A stretch of DNA of 64,000 bases from Rhizobium sp. BG4 (GCF_016864575.1 NZ_CP044127.1:248001-312000), one strand, 5' to 3'; shown: positions 37,269 to 47,490, counted from the stretch's first letter. A program made the numbers and translations. The notes: generated by a model from the sequence alone, not told the origin.

Positions 37269-37281
37269 GTATCCCGGATAC
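37269..37281. promoter_or_regulatory. Perfect 13-bp palindrome upstream of the two-gene module
   Basis: GTATCC-C-GGATAC lies 33-45 bp upstream of the partner gene start, a usual place for an operator in an autoregulated toxin-antitoxin operon. GGATA/TATCC half-sites are also used by HipB-type repressors elsewhere. Confidence 0.5.
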
Positions 37282-37659
37282 TCATCAAGTATCTATGTTT
37301 GTGGTGAAAAGCGCAAATTATCAGTCCGAGTTCACCAACCTGAATCTATCACAACAAAACCCATCGACTCCTAGGTGCCGCGCCGGCATGGTCTGTGACG
37401 TTCTGAATCATACGAATACACGCTGATCCGAGAGTCTACCGCCACAGAGACAGGTGGCAGTTGCTGCCTAATTCTGTGATAATCCATGTCGTAGAAATTC
37501 CCTTTCAATTTGTTGACGGTGTTGCTGCGAATCGCATTGGCCAATAGCTTCGCCATGTCCAACTGCCCTTGGAATCGGCTTGCTTGGCAGACGATAACGG
37601 TTCGTGGGATAGCAATAGCCTAGGGCCGCCAAGCAGAGGTATAGCCATATTTCGACCAT

Positions 37660-37970
37660 ACCGGCCGGACCATCCCGGTAATAGGCCTGCAGCAGCCGAT
37701 TGACCTGGCTTCGACTGAGGTCGAGCCGTTCGGCAGCCTGGACGACGCTCAGGCGTTCGTCACGGATCTTCTGGATAAGTTCAAGGCGATGCAACTCTTT
37801 CTGCGACATAGTGATCAAACAGGACGTGACGACTCCGACCGCTCATGGTCTCGACCAGGCTGAGGATCGTCATCCTTTCTCCCAACGTTGGCTTTGACCA
37901 GCGCGTCGAGAGGCGAGACTGTCGCATCTCTAACTGGCCCAACTGTCGCATTACTAAATAGCCCTGTGAA
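37660..37970 (-). mobile_element. ISNCY transposase N-terminal fragment with IS end
   Basis: From ATG 37809 the frame reads MSQKELHRLELIQKIRDERL, then SVVQAAERLDLSRSQVNRLL, the N-terminal HTH of ISNCY transposases, ending near 37660. Upstream (37917-37967) repeated ACTGTCGCAT-type blocks look like the sub-terminal repeats of the element end. The rest of the transposase is missing. Orientation matches the remnant at 35808-35900. Confidence 0.75.
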
Positions 37971-37974
37971 TTCA

Positions 37975-39070
37975 TGCTGAGCTGCGACTTGCGGGCGGTT
38001 CAAGTTATCCGGCGTGCCTGATCTGCGCGAGCAGTTTTTTACGGAAGACCTCGGCTGGCGTTTGAAAGCCAAGGCACTTTCGCGGCGTGCTGTTGAGCCG
38101 ATTGCAGATGTCGATCAGATCTGCGTCGGTTACCGACAAGGGATCGACCTCTCTCGAAAGCCATTTCCGTACTCGGCCGTTGGTGTTTTCGACGGTTCCT
38201 TTTTGCCATGGCGATTGCGGGTCGCAGAACCAGGTCTGGGTGCCGATGCTCGCTTGGAGGTAAGGCCAGTCGGTAAACTCCGTGCCACGGTTAAAGGTGA
38301 TGGAACGACGGGCGAGGTGGGGCAGGGCCTGCAGCGCCTGCACAAGGCCGTTCATGACCGGTCGAGACTGCCGATCATTGTTGCGCAGAAAGATCGCAAA
38401 GCGGCTGACCCGTTCAACGAGTGACGTTACGTTGGCCTTTCCAAACTTCTTTCGGAACTGAATGAGATCGCATTCCCAATGCCCAAACTGCTTGCGATCG
38501 GCCACGACATTCGGGCGGCGTAGGATGTTGAGTTCCGGACTAAACCGTTGGCCATGCTTGCGTCTTGCATGCCGCGGTCGCCGCCGAGCCCGATGCTCCG
38601 GCAGGTGTCGCCACAGCTTGATCGCTTGGCCATCAGACGAGTATGCGAACTTGTAGATCGTTTCGTGGCTGACCGAGATCGGATGCCGCTCCAGGCGCAT
38701 CCGGCCGGCAATCTGTTGCGGCGACCAGCCGTGCATGATCCTGTCAATGACGGACTGCCGGACATGCGAGAAGCGTACCAGCTTCCGCAGTTTTGCACGC
38801 CGTTCGCAAGCCATGTCATGCGCCGTCACACAGTAGTAGCCGTTGAGATCCGGTACGACCTTGTCGACGAACATGTTGCGCTTGATCTCCCGAAAGATTG
38901 TCGAACGATGTCGGCCAAGCTTCTCAGCTATAATCCCAATGCCAAGCCCAGCCATCCGCCAGCGGGCGATCTTGCGTCGTTCATCCAAGTCGAGATGGGA
39001 GTAGATACGGTTCATTGCATATTCCTTGCGAGTGACAACCCATTGGCATCATTCGCAAGTCGCACTTCAT
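37975..39070 (-). mobile_element. IS30-family insertion sequence
   Basis: Transposase 38005-39015 flanked by matching ends that share TGCGACTTGCG: 37983-37993 on the plus strand and its reverse complement CGCAAGTCGCA at 39054-39064. Limits are approximate by a few bases. Confidence 0.75.
38005..39015 (-). CDS. IS30-family transposase (336 aa), second catalytic Asp replaced by Asn
   Basis: N-terminal HTH (HLDLDERRKIARWRMAGLGI) and IS30 DDE domain: GHWECDLIQFRKKFGKANV, ITFNRGTEFTDWPYLQ, and WQKGTVENTNGRVRKWLSR. IS30 members normally have FDRGTEF at the second position; here codon 38290-38292 is AAC (Asn). That change should remove a metal ligand and inactivate the enzyme. Length otherwise normal. 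Confidence 0.9.
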   Translation of the reverse strand: MNRIYSHLDLDERRKIARWRMAGLGIGIIAEKLGRHRSTIFREIKRNMFVDKVVPDLNGYYCVTAHDMACERRAKLRKLVRFSHVRQSVIDRIMHGWSPQQIAGRMRLERHPISVSHETIYKFAYSSDGQAIKLWRHLPEHRARRRPRHARRKHGQRFSPELNILRRPNVVADRKQFGHWECDLIQFRKKFGKANVTSLVERVSRFAIFLRNNDRQSRPVMNGLVQALQALPHLARRSITFNRGTEFTDWPYLQASIGTQTWFCDPQSPWQKGTVENTNGRVRKWLSREVDPLSVTDADLIDICNRLNSTPRKCLGFQTPAEVFRKKLLAQIRHAG

Positions 39071-39109
39071 CCTTGAACCCACCCCGCTACAAAGGATTGT
39101 GGCGGGAGA

Positions 39110-40708
39110 GTTGGAATGTCCGGCGGTTTGCAAGGTAGAAATGTCCGCGTGGTCATCACACGGCACAACGGTCAGCCCCGATCTGAGCGGCTGATCCCGG
39201 TTGCAAGATCAGATCGGGGCGGGTGGTAAATACACCTCTTCGGCTTTAGCTTTGACACGCCTCACTCCGCAGCCTGCTGTCGCGACAATGCTTTCTGGCG
39301 CCGTGCGATCACTGCCGGATCGTTCATGAAATCCTTCCGCCGGCCAGGTCCGCGAGCCCGTTTGACGTAGCCATTCTTGTCACTGCTGCTCTTCACCTTC
39401 GGCTTGTCCTGCTGCTCCTGGCGCTCCTTGATATAGGCCAGAACATCACCCAACCGCTTGTTCTCGGTGATCGCGGCATGCGTCACCCGCTGGTCCTTGT
39501 CGAACACCGTGTAGGGCAGGGAGTAGCCTTTCCACCGCACATCCAGACGACCGTCGGCATAGGCATAGGTCTCGACATAGCGCCCCACCAGCCCACGCGT
39601 CACATCGGTCTCCTCCAGCATGATCCGCTGGCGCTCGAACGAAAACGTCAGCTGCGATCCAACATAGCGCTGCTCGCGTTTGCACAGGATCTCCGTCAAC
39701 CGATCTGGCGCCAGATTCAGCGGCCGATGCAGATCATCAGACCGGGCAGGGGTAACCGCAAAACGCGCATTGTAGTCCTCCATGAAGTCCGGCAAAAACG
39801 CGTTGCCGGCCTCCATGCTGTCGATGCCGCAAAGCCTGAGCTCCTTGACCAGGCGGTCCTGCAGCGTCCGGTTCATGCGTTCGACACGACCCTTGGCCTG
39901 GCTCGAATTTGCGCATAGAATCTCGATGTTTAACTCGCAAAGTGCACGCCCGAACTGGGTCATGCCCTGGCCACCTTTGGCATCCTTCTTCGCCACCCGG
40001 AACACCGAATGCTTGTCCGAATAAAAGGCAATCGGCGCGCCGTGACGGTGGAGATAGAGTTCCAGCGCCTCGAAGTAGGTGAAGGCACTTTCCGAGCGCA
40101 CGAAACGCAGCTGCATCAGCCTGCCGGTCGCATCGTCGACAAACACCAGCAGCGAGCAAGGCGGCCCGCGATCCTCGAACCAGCGATGCTCCGATCCGTC
40201 GATCTGCACCAACTCGCCATAAGCCTCGCGTCGAAGCCGCGGCTGGTGAAACGTCCGGCGCTGCTTGCGCGACAGCCACAGTCCGGCCTCGGACATCCAA
40301 CCGCGCACCGTCTCGCGTGACACCCGCAAGCCATCGCGCTCAGCCAACTTCTCCGTCGCCAACGTCGGGCCGAAATCCGCATAACGTTCGCGAACCAGCG
40401 TCATCGCATAGTCCCGAACGCCGTCGCTGATCCGGTTGTTCGATGGCCGGCCAATCGCCTTGTGGCGGATCGATGCCGCGCCGCCAATCCGTATCCGTTC
40501 CAGAAGTCGGCGCACCTGGCGCTCGCTCAGGTCAAGCACATGCGCCGCTGACACCGTCGTCATCCGGCCAGCGGCCACCTTCGATAAAATCTCAATCCGC
40601 TGCAGATCGCGCTCGCTCATCGCTATCAATCCCATCTGCAATCTCCCACGCATCCTTCAGACCCGGGGAGTGTGACATTCCAACTTTGCAGAAACAGGAC
40701 ATTCTAAC
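39110..40708 (-). mobile_element. ISNCY-family insertion sequence, apparently complete
   Basis: Both ends carry two copies of a GTTGGAATGTCC-like block: 39110-39121 and 39135-39146 on the left, and in inverse orientation 40672-40684 and 40697-40708 on the right. They enclose one intact transposase. The target duplication could not be determined. Confidence 0.7.
39262..40635 (-). CDS. ISNCY-family transposase (457 aa)
   Basis: N-terminal HTH (EILSKVAAGRMTTVSAAHVL ... SERQVRRLLERIRIGG) and a retroviral-type integrase core: LVQIDGSEHRWFEDRGP (first Asp), PIAFYSDKHSVFRV (second Asp), SSQAKGRVERMNRTLQDRLV (Glu). Start ATG at 40635 has GGGAGA upstream. The C-terminus is basic (GPGRRKDF). Full length for the family. 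Confidence 0.93.
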   Translation of the reverse strand: MGLIAMSERDLQRIEILSKVAAGRMTTVSAAHVLDLSERQVRRLLERIRIGGAASIRHKAIGRPSNNRISDGVRDYAMTLVRERYADFGPTLATEKLAERDGLRVSRETVRGWMSEAGLWLSRKQRRTFHQPRLRREAYGELVQIDGSEHRWFEDRGPPCSLLVFVDDATGRLMQLRFVRSESAFTYFEALELYLHRHGAPIAFYSDKHSVFRVAKKDAKGGQGMTQFGRALCELNIEILCANSSQAKGRVERMNRTLQDRLVKELRLCGIDSMEAGNAFLPDFMEDYNARFAVTPARSDDLHRPLNLAPDRLTEILCKREQRYVGSQLTFSFERQRIMLEETDVTRGLVGRYVETYAYADGRLDVRWKGYSLPYTVFDKDQRVTHAAITENKRLGDVLAYIKERQEQQDKPKVKSSSDKNGYVKRARGPGRRKDFMNDPAVIARRQKALSRQQAAE

Positions 40709-40983
40709 TTTGTGGCTACAAGGATGTATCGCATAATCTATCTTATGGAACTTTATGTACGGCTCAAGGACGCGCTACACTTATAGGATATAAGCCCTAG
40801 CTCAAAAACGGCACCTGTCGACCTCTTCGAACCGAACCAGCGCTTCTTTCTTGCAGGCGGCTCCCAAAAACTCCTGAAGACATCAGGAGACCGACATGAC
40901 GATCCCGCACCCTTACAGATACCCCGCCGCTGTCGATTTGCGCTGAGAGTTGGCTCTGACGCACTTTTGCTGATGTGCAGCCC

Positions 40984-41900
40984 CTACGACGCGCCTATCA
41001 ACCGCGCCTGCAGCAGATCGAGTTTTGCTCTTCCGTACATCTGGCGCTTGATGAGCATCAAGCGTGTGATCTGACCTTCTGTTTGGCCGTTCGACCAAGG
41101 TGAGATAATTGCATTTCTGACGGCATCGAGGTCCTTTCCAATGCCCGCGGCAAACGATCCGACCAAGCTGCTCCTGGCAGCTTCCAGCCATTCGTCCAGC
41201 TTACGCGCAGTCTTCGAGCGGATCATGGACTGGAAGTCCCCGATGACCGTGCGGGCAACCACAAGGTCCGGGACGTTCACTTCGATCGCCGCGACGAGGA
41301 TCGCTTCGGACTTTGCAAGGTCATCGCGCGCGGTGGTCATGAGCCGAGCGATGACACGTGCCGATGGCGTTCTGGCGAGCCCGCTCTGATTAGCCTTTTC
41401 CGCAAGACGACGGCGTTGAGCCCATTTCGATACGACGCCACTCTGTCCCGTAAAGCCCTTCGTCTTCAGTTCACGCCAGAGTGCCGAAGCGCGTTACGTG
41501 CCCCTTCTTCTCAGCGGTTGTGAGCCAAGGCAGCCAGCGATCCAGAGAGCTGGGCCGTGTTCGGAATACGTCGAGACGCTGCCCCCTTGAAACGCGAAAG
41601 AGCTTTCGGCTATGGGCGGTTTGCCGCACAATCTGCCGAATTGATGTTCCATTCTTCGACAGCTCACGAACCGCCTCGTTCGTTTCCTGGCGGCGTAGAT
41701 ACCCTTCATACTGCAGCTTTTCAGCGTATGTGAGAAGCTTGGGAGCAACAACATTGCTGCCGACCGCCTGCCTGATCTGTCGCATCGTCTTGCTGACTGT
41801 ATCGAGGAAGGCTCGACTGGAATTTTCCATTAGATGCCAGCGATCAGCAACCTGCTCAGCATTGGGCAATGCGTTCGCTATGGCCTCGGCAACGGTATGC
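40984..41900 (-). pseudogene. ISL3-family transposase, frameshifted and 5'-truncated
   Basis: The middle part reads NAEQVADRWHLMENSSRAFL; one base near 41485 restores ALWRELKTKGFTGQSGVVSK and the C-terminal PWSNGQTEGQITRLMLIKRQ, then MYGRAKLDLLQARL, diagnostic of ISL3. Upstream of about 41900 the expected N-terminal zinc-finger and HTH regions are missing. Confidence 0.85.
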
Positions 41901-42329
41901 GCAACCCATTATTGAAACTAGCGTTAAATTCGAGCGGCCGTCCAAGCCTTGCCGTGCCAGGATCGCGTATCCTTCTGGTATCTCGTCCCTCCTGGGCTAT
42001 CACCGGCGTTTTCCCCGTCCGGTCCAGAACCTCGATCGCCATTGCAATCCGTGGATCATCCAGCGGCCGCAGCTCGGCGGAATCCGCCCAATAAAGGTGG
42101 ATCGATCATTCGCCTGTCTCGAAGGTGCCAGGCACCGTGACAGGAGCAAGCGCATCCTTGAGCGCACTGTCGTCACCGTAACGTCCATTACGACGGACGG
42201 ATTTCCGAAGTAGGGAGGCGCGACGGGTGACGCCCTGCCCCGACCACCCGCGCTATAGTGTTTCCCCAAGTCGTGCGCCGAACCCAAAAGCCCGGGCCGC
42301 CGGCCTCCGTTGAAGAAACCCTGTTGAGC
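41901..42329. other. Gap, nothing identified with confidence
   Basis: The minus strand shows a coding-like stretch (AMAIEVLDRTGKTPVIAQEG) between about 41900 and 42060, without start or family. Possibly the remnant of the gene hit by the ISL3 element. Confidence 0.3.
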
Positions 42330-42334
42330 TGAAA

Positions 42335-42354
42335 GCGGCTGCCTGAGCAGCCGC
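42335..42354 (-). terminator. Hairpin terminator of the alpha/beta hydrolase gene
   Basis: GCGGCTGC and GCAGCCGC form a perfect 8-bp stem with a 4-nt loop just after the stop; on the minus strand it is followed by TTTC only, so the T tract is short. Confidence 0.6.
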
Positions 42355-42363
42355 CAATAACAA

Positions 42364-43134
42364 TCACTTACCAGCGGCTGCGTCTTCGATGACTTTCGCT
42401 ACCTTCTCAGGGTGGGAGACCATTACGACATGGGACGCGCCCTTCACCACGACCGTCTCTTTGGAGTGAGCTCGTTCTGCCATCCAGCCCAGCGCCTCAG
42501 GTGGGACGTTCTTGTCCGCGTCACCATATACAAACCAGGAGGGGACCGTCTGCCAGCTTGCGACAGTCGAAGCCTCGCCGAGTGCCTTGTCGGCGATCGG
42601 TCGCTGGGTAGCAGCCATCAGTTTACCTTCACTTGCCGAGACATCAGCGGCAAACTGGTCGTGAAACTTATCCTGCTGGATGTAGAGATCTTTCGATCCA
42701 TCATCCAGGGAAACGGGCTCTGCGAGTGTCGGTGCCAGCGTGCTACCGGGGAACTTCCCCGAAAGAGCGAGTGCTGTTTCGCCAACGTCAGGCGCAAATG
42801 CGGCGACGAAGACCAATGACTTCACGTTTGAGCTGCCCTTGGCTGCCTCGTTGATGACCGACCCACCGTATGAGTGGCCTACGAGAACCACGTTGGTCTT
42901 AAGGCCTGCCAGTACCTTGCGGACGTAATCGCCGTCGCCCTTCACGCTTCTCAACGGATTGGCGACTGCAACAACGGGATACCCGTCCTTCTCCAACCGA
43001 GTGATCACTCCATTCCAGCTAGAGGCGTCAGCAAACGCTCCGTGGACTAGCACCACCGTGGGCTTATCTGCAGCATGGGCACCAAACGCCAAGCCAACGG
43101 TCAATGCTGCTGCGGTGAAAACTTCTTTGAACAT
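42364..43134 (-). CDS. Exported alpha/beta hydrolase (256 aa)
   Basis: Signal peptide MFKEVFTAAALTVGLAFGAHA, then TVVLVHGAFADASSWNGVI (oxyanion region), the nucleophile elbow LVGHSYGGSVI, the acid in VYGDADKNVPP and the His in GASHVVMVSHP. This is the EstC/salicylate-esterase-like branch of small alpha/beta hydrolases. ATG 43134 has GGAGAG at good spacing; a GTG two codons upstream is less likely. Substrate unknown. Confidence 0.9.
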   Translation of the reverse strand: MFKEVFTAAALTVGLAFGAHAADKPTVVLVHGAFADASSWNGVITRLEKDGYPVVAVANPLRSVKGDGDYVRKVLAGLKTNVVLVGHSYGGSVINEAAKGSSNVKSLVFVAAFAPDVGETALALSGKFPGSTLAPTLAEPVSLDDGSKDLYIQQDKFHDQFAADVSASEGKLMAATQRPIADKALGEASTVASWQTVPSWFVYGDADKNVPPEALGWMAERAHSKETVVVKGASHVVMVSHPEKVAKVIEDAAAGK

Positions 43135-43370
43135 GGTCACTCTCCTATTTGATTGTGCACAATCTATTTACGCGCAATCGTTTGTTTTGCAAGTGTCGCA
43201 TACGGCGATCACTCGGATTTGAACAGCTCGCGACTATCTGGCGCGCCCCGGGCATCGAGAACCCGACCTACTGCAACCGTTTCCCAAAACACAACGTACC
43301 CTCAGGGGGCATCCGCCGGTCTATCGCCATTATTGGCTCGACACTGGCCGTTACGGACCTCGCTGACCGC
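43135..43370. other. Intergenic region
   Basis: Separates the hydrolase promoter from the 3' end of the AttH-like gene. No terminator was identified. Confidence 0.3.
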
Positions 43371-44444
43371 CTACTCGTACCCTGTCATCTCGAGATAACC
43401 TACGCCTGTGGTATAGCCTTCAAAAAAGATAGGGCCTTCCCAGTACGGCGTGGACGTAGCCATCCAAGATTGATCGTTCACCGGCTGAGTTTGAACATCA
43501 AGCGATTTCGACGGGACCTCAATCCGCCAGGACACCGGGACCTGCTTCCCATCGACCGTCGCGGTCCGCAGTGGGGTGAGACGAACTTGGTCTCCGGTCA
43601 GCGGCAATGTGCGCCCATCAGGAGAGATCCAGTTTGCCGAGATAAACCCGTTCTTGTCATCGCGGAGACGAAAAGCCATCAGCTTCTCGCCGCTCGCCAA
43701 GTGCAGCGAGAACCAATCCCACCCCGTCTGGTTCGAAGCCAGCGGTTGCGAGGACCACTCCCTGTCAAGCAACGCATTGCCACTCACTGTGATAGGCTTC
43801 CCCGACACCTCTATTGTTCCGGAGACTTCATAGAACGGCTGAGAATAGTAGTAGCTCGCCTGGCCGCTTGCCGACTTCACCGAGAACCCGTTGTCGCCCT
43901 GGAGCACAAGCGGACCGTTTGCCTTGAGGTTCAAAGCGTAATTAAAGTCTGGCCCAGCGGCTTTTAGTGAGAGGTTTGCCAAAGGATCGGAGCTGGAATT
44001 GTCGACGGCGGACATTGTCCATTCGTCTATCCAGGCGCGGAAGGGCGCAGCCTTGACCCCCGCTTGGCCCACGCCGCCACGGCCGAGCCGCTCCGCGACG
44101 TATTGGTGGTCGGGCGTCGTGACAGCGGCAAGTCCGATCCATATCTGAGGGTCAGCGAAGCCAGCCTTGCTTTCCGGGGCGAGTGCTGATCGGAAAAGTG
44201 TCCACTGCGCTCCGTATCGCTTGCCGTCCTGCCCCTTGAGATTGGCAGTGACGTACCACCATTCGATGCGATACTCCGGATGCGCCCCATGATCTCTCGG
44301 AAAAGATAGTTCATGGCCGCGCTCTGGAATAGCGAAGCCCTGGGCGTCCGATCCTAATCCAGCGAACCCTTGCCCTAGCGTTTCTCCCGCTGAACCCATC
44401 ATGGCGGCGACCACCAAAATCAAAGCAGCTGCTCTACCGCTCAT
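43371..44444 (-). CDS. AttH/CrtC-like lipocalin-fold exported protein (357 aa)
   Basis: Signal peptide (AALILVVAAMMGSAGETLGQ), then the AttH start EYRIEWWYVTANLKGQDGKR. Other landmarks are YGAQWTLFRSAL and NALLDREWSSQPLASNQTGW, which match the AttH or predicted secreted hydrolase family (carotenoid hydratase-like fold). Such genes are repeatedly found beside an ABC ATPase and FtsX-like permease, as here. ATG 44444 overlaps the permease stop by 11 bases, so the operon is translationally coupled. Ligand unknown. Confidence 0.88.
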   Translation of the reverse strand: MSGRAAALILVVAAMMGSAGETLGQGFAGLGSDAQGFAIPERGHELSFPRDHGAHPEYRIEWWYVTANLKGQDGKRYGAQWTLFRSALAPESKAGFADPQIWIGLAAVTTPDHQYVAERLGRGGVGQAGVKAAPFRAWIDEWTMSAVDNSSSDPLANLSLKAAGPDFNYALNLKANGPLVLQGDNGFSVKSASGQASYYYSQPFYEVSGTIEVSGKPITVSGNALLDREWSSQPLASNQTGWDWFSLHLASGEKLMAFRLRDDKNGFISANWISPDGRTLPLTGDQVRLTPLRTATVDGKQVPVSWRIEVPSKSLDVQTQPVNDQSWMATSTPYWEGPIFFEGYTTGVGYLEMTGYE

Positions 44445-46834
44445 TGGCAAAAATCCTAAGCAGATCGGCCGGATTTATCGTCGCAAGGCGACGGACAGGA
44501 AGAAACACCGAAGCGAGCGCCGCAAGAAAGGCGATTGCACCAAGCAACAGCCAGTCCAGGGGGAATACGTACATCGGCAACCGCCATCCAAAGGCTTCAA
44601 CATTCACAATTGCCAGCAACACCCACGCTAATACAAGACCGACGGGTATTGCCGCGATAAACGTAGCTAGCCACAGCGCCAACGTTCGGGCGACCTCATA
44701 TAAAGCTAGATTACGCCGACGCACCCCCATCGCCCAGACGGGCGCAAGTTGGGGAAGCCGGATTGCGGAAAGGGTCAGGAGACTGGAGAACATGGCGAAA
44801 CCGGCTACGGCCAAGGTGAGGAAGTTTAGCGCATCAGTAACCTTGAATGTCTGGTCGAAAATCGCTCGCGATTGCCTCTTCAACGCGGCTTGATCTACGA
44901 CAGCAGTCTCCGGGAGGCCGAAGTCCTCGATCAATTGTCGCTTCAGATCACCCGATTTATTAGGAGAAACACGCACGCCATATCGGAGCTTGGCGACCTG
45001 CGGGTAAGGAGCAGTCAAAGCGTCAATCCCGATGATGACCTGCCCGTTTGGGTTTCCATAGTCAGAGAAGACTCCGACGACTTTTGCATTCCAGCCGCCG
45101 GGCATGGCTAGTGCGTCACCTAATTTCGCCGCACCGCCCCGCCACATCTGCTCGTTGACGAGGGCACCCTCACCTTTTGCGATCGTGTCCCAGACGCCAA
45201 CCTGTGATGCGATCAGCGGCCAATGCTCGTGGTAGGTCGGGTCGTCCGCGACCCCAAAGACCTGAATCTGCTCCCCTGCAACATCGCCCTCAGTGCTCCA
45301 GATTGGCAGGACGGAGGTCGAGTGCGAGGGAAGCCAAGCCCGCAACCTCGTCGCTTCGTCTTCATCCTTGGCGGTGACGTAAAGCTCGGCGGCGAGACGT
45401 TGATCGAGCCACCCGGTAAACGTCAGCCGGAAACTGGAAACCATGGTGCCAACGCCGATGTTAGCCGACAGCGCCAGCAAAAGTGCCATCAAAGCCAGCG
45501 ACAACCCGGGAAGTTGAATACGCGTGTCAGCCCAGAACCATTCGGTCATGGCGCTGCGTGACAAACGCTGCATGCCGATCAATACGGCTGCTAAAACTGA
45601 CGGAAGCATGAGTGCTGCGCCCAGCAACAGGCACCCTGACACCGCGAAACCAGCCACCAGGCCCGATGCGGTCAGCGCTAAAGCGCCAGCAAGTGACAGA
45701 AGTATCCCCCAACCCCTGCTTGGATCATCAGTCCTCGCGCAGACGCCCGTGCCCAAGCTCGCGGTTGCGCCGCGGCGAGAATTGGGAGCTTCCAGACCCT
45801 GTAGAGGCTTTGAGCGGAAGAAATCGCCGCCCCAGCAAGCGCTATACCCAGTCCAGCAAGCCACCACTCCGGGCGGATCGAGAGCGACCCGGAGACATTG
45901 GCCCCGTAAAGTCCTCGAAGGGTGGCCGCGACACCCGGCATGAGAATCGACGCAATCACGTAGCCCAGTATGACCCCGATCACGCCAGATGCCAGAGCGA
46001 GCATCGAAAGCTCAACAACGAGCATCGCTGTCAGTTGACGGAGAGAGATCCCAAGGGATCTCGAAATGTGCCGCGTCGTTGCTCGAACGTAAGACCTGTT
46101 GCCGAGTAGACGATGAAAAGACCGACGACAAAGGACAAGAAACCAAAAGCGGTTAGGTTCAGATGGAAACTATCAGTCAATCGCGCGACATCCGGTTGCT
46201 CCGCCGGTCTGCGGACAACGAGCGCGGGTGAGAACTGGCCAAGGGAACTGGCAGCTAGACTTTGCTCCGGGGCAACAACGAGACGATCGATCCGACCGCG
46301 CTTGTCCAAGAGTCGATCTGCGACAGCGATGTCCACGAAGGCTGCGCCCTCCGGCACGTTCGCGTCAATCCGGACTTTCATATCCGTATTGCCACGGAGC
46401 TGTTCAGCTGTGGTGCTGGACACCAAAAGCTGCCCGCGCGGATCGAAGAAGCTCGTGAGCTCGCTTCCGCTCTCAATGGCGACCGTTTGGCTATCTCGGG
46501 GCATGGTCAAAGGGTCTATGCCGATTAACCGGATGCGGGCTGTCTCAAGGCGCACTATCCCTTCAATAACCGGCGAGACTTTGAGACCTGAGCGCCGAAT
46601 CTTCCCATAGATCTCCGTGGAGATGCCGGTGCCGTCGTTAGCCACGATTTGCGCTAGCGCTCCCTGCTCTAAGACCGAAGCCGCCCGAGCATAACTTGCC
46701 CTTGCCTCGGTATTGATCGCTTGCACACCGGACCACAGTGCCGTTGCGAGCGCGATACCCATCACCAGCGTCAGGAGCTGCAAGGGTTTCCGACGCCAGT
46801 GGGACAGGAGGGCGCTGAAAGCTTGAACGCTCAT
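44434..46834 (-). pseudogene. FtsX/MacB-type ABC permease, at least two frameshifts
   Basis: Three successive frames form one protein of about 800 residues. First (ATG 46834, MSVQAFSALLSHWRRKPLQL) has the first membrane helix, the MacB periplasmic core and the second helix FGFLSFVVGLFIVYSATGLT. After a shift near 46055 comes SLGISLRQLTAMLVVELSML. After another near 45750 come the rest of the helices and a second FtsX domain ending NPADLLRIFANER. Start and ATPase stop share an ATGA. Product would extrude or move a lipid or lipoprotein with the ATPase. As sequenced it is broken. Confidence 0.85.
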
Positions 46835-47490
46835 TCGGCAATCTTCCCGCCTCGAAGGAGTACGGTACGATCCAGTCGAGCCGCTAAACGGGTCGAATGC
46901 GTGACAAGCAGCAGCGCCGATCCAGCGCTTCCCGCCAGATCAAGCATCAAATCAAGTACGGCGTCACCGGTTTGTTCGTCCAGATTGCCGGTCGGTTCAT
47001 CGGCAAGGATAAGCCGAGGCTTGGCAGCGAGGGTTCGGCCTATCGCAACGCGCTGTTGTTGTCCTCCAGATAACTGTTCCGGGTATCGGGTAGTGTACTG
47101 CTCCAATCCCAGGGCCTCGATCAGCTTCCTTTCCCAGACGCTGTCGTGTCGCTTCGCCAGTTTCGCGTGGAAGGATATATTTGCAGCGACCGTCAAGGAC
47201 GGAATGAGATTGAACTGCTGAAATACAAGGCCGACCTTGGTTCTTCGATATCGGGCCCGCTGGTCCTCGGAGAATGTGCTCAGATCGTCGCCGTCCATGA
47301 CAACAGAGCCACTGTCTGCCCGATCGAGACCGCCTGCCAGATGAAGGAGCGTACTTTTGCCGCTTCCAGACTCTCCTGTAAGAGCGACGCTCTCACGGGC
47401 CGATACACTAAGGTTGATCCCTTTCAGGATCTCGATTGGCCCTTCAGTGGATGGGTATGATTTGCGAACGGCGTCAAGGGTGAGGATCAT
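46831..47490 (-). CDS. ABC transporter ATP-binding protein, LolD/MacB type (219 aa)
   Basis: Walker A LTGESGSGKSTLLHL, Q-loop VGLVFQQFNLIPSLT, signature EQLSGGQQQRVAIGR, Walker B RLILADEPTGNLDE and H-loop LLLVTHSTRLA are all intact. The LolD/MacB subgroup is indicated by DEPTGNLDE and the FtsX-like partner. First gene of a three-gene overlapping operon with the permease and AttH-like gene. ATG 47490 chosen because the family N-terminus starts there. Confidence 0.93.
   Translation of the reverse strand: MILTLDAVRKSYPSTEGPIEILKGINLSVSARESVALTGESGSGKSTLLHLAGGLDRADSGSVVMDGDDLSTFSEDQRARYRRTKVGLVFQQFNLIPSLTVAANISFHAKLAKRHDSVWERKLIEALGLEQYTTRYPEQLSGGQQQRVAIGRTLAAKPRLILADEPTGNLDEQTGDAVLDLMLDLAGSAGSALLLVTHSTRLAARLDRTVLLRGGKIAE

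Noticed and set aside
40871..40945. Hairpin CTCCTGA-AGACA-TCAGGAG followed by a 16-codon ORF
   Set aside because: The stem has no T tract and the ORF is too short to support; may be an IS end structure.
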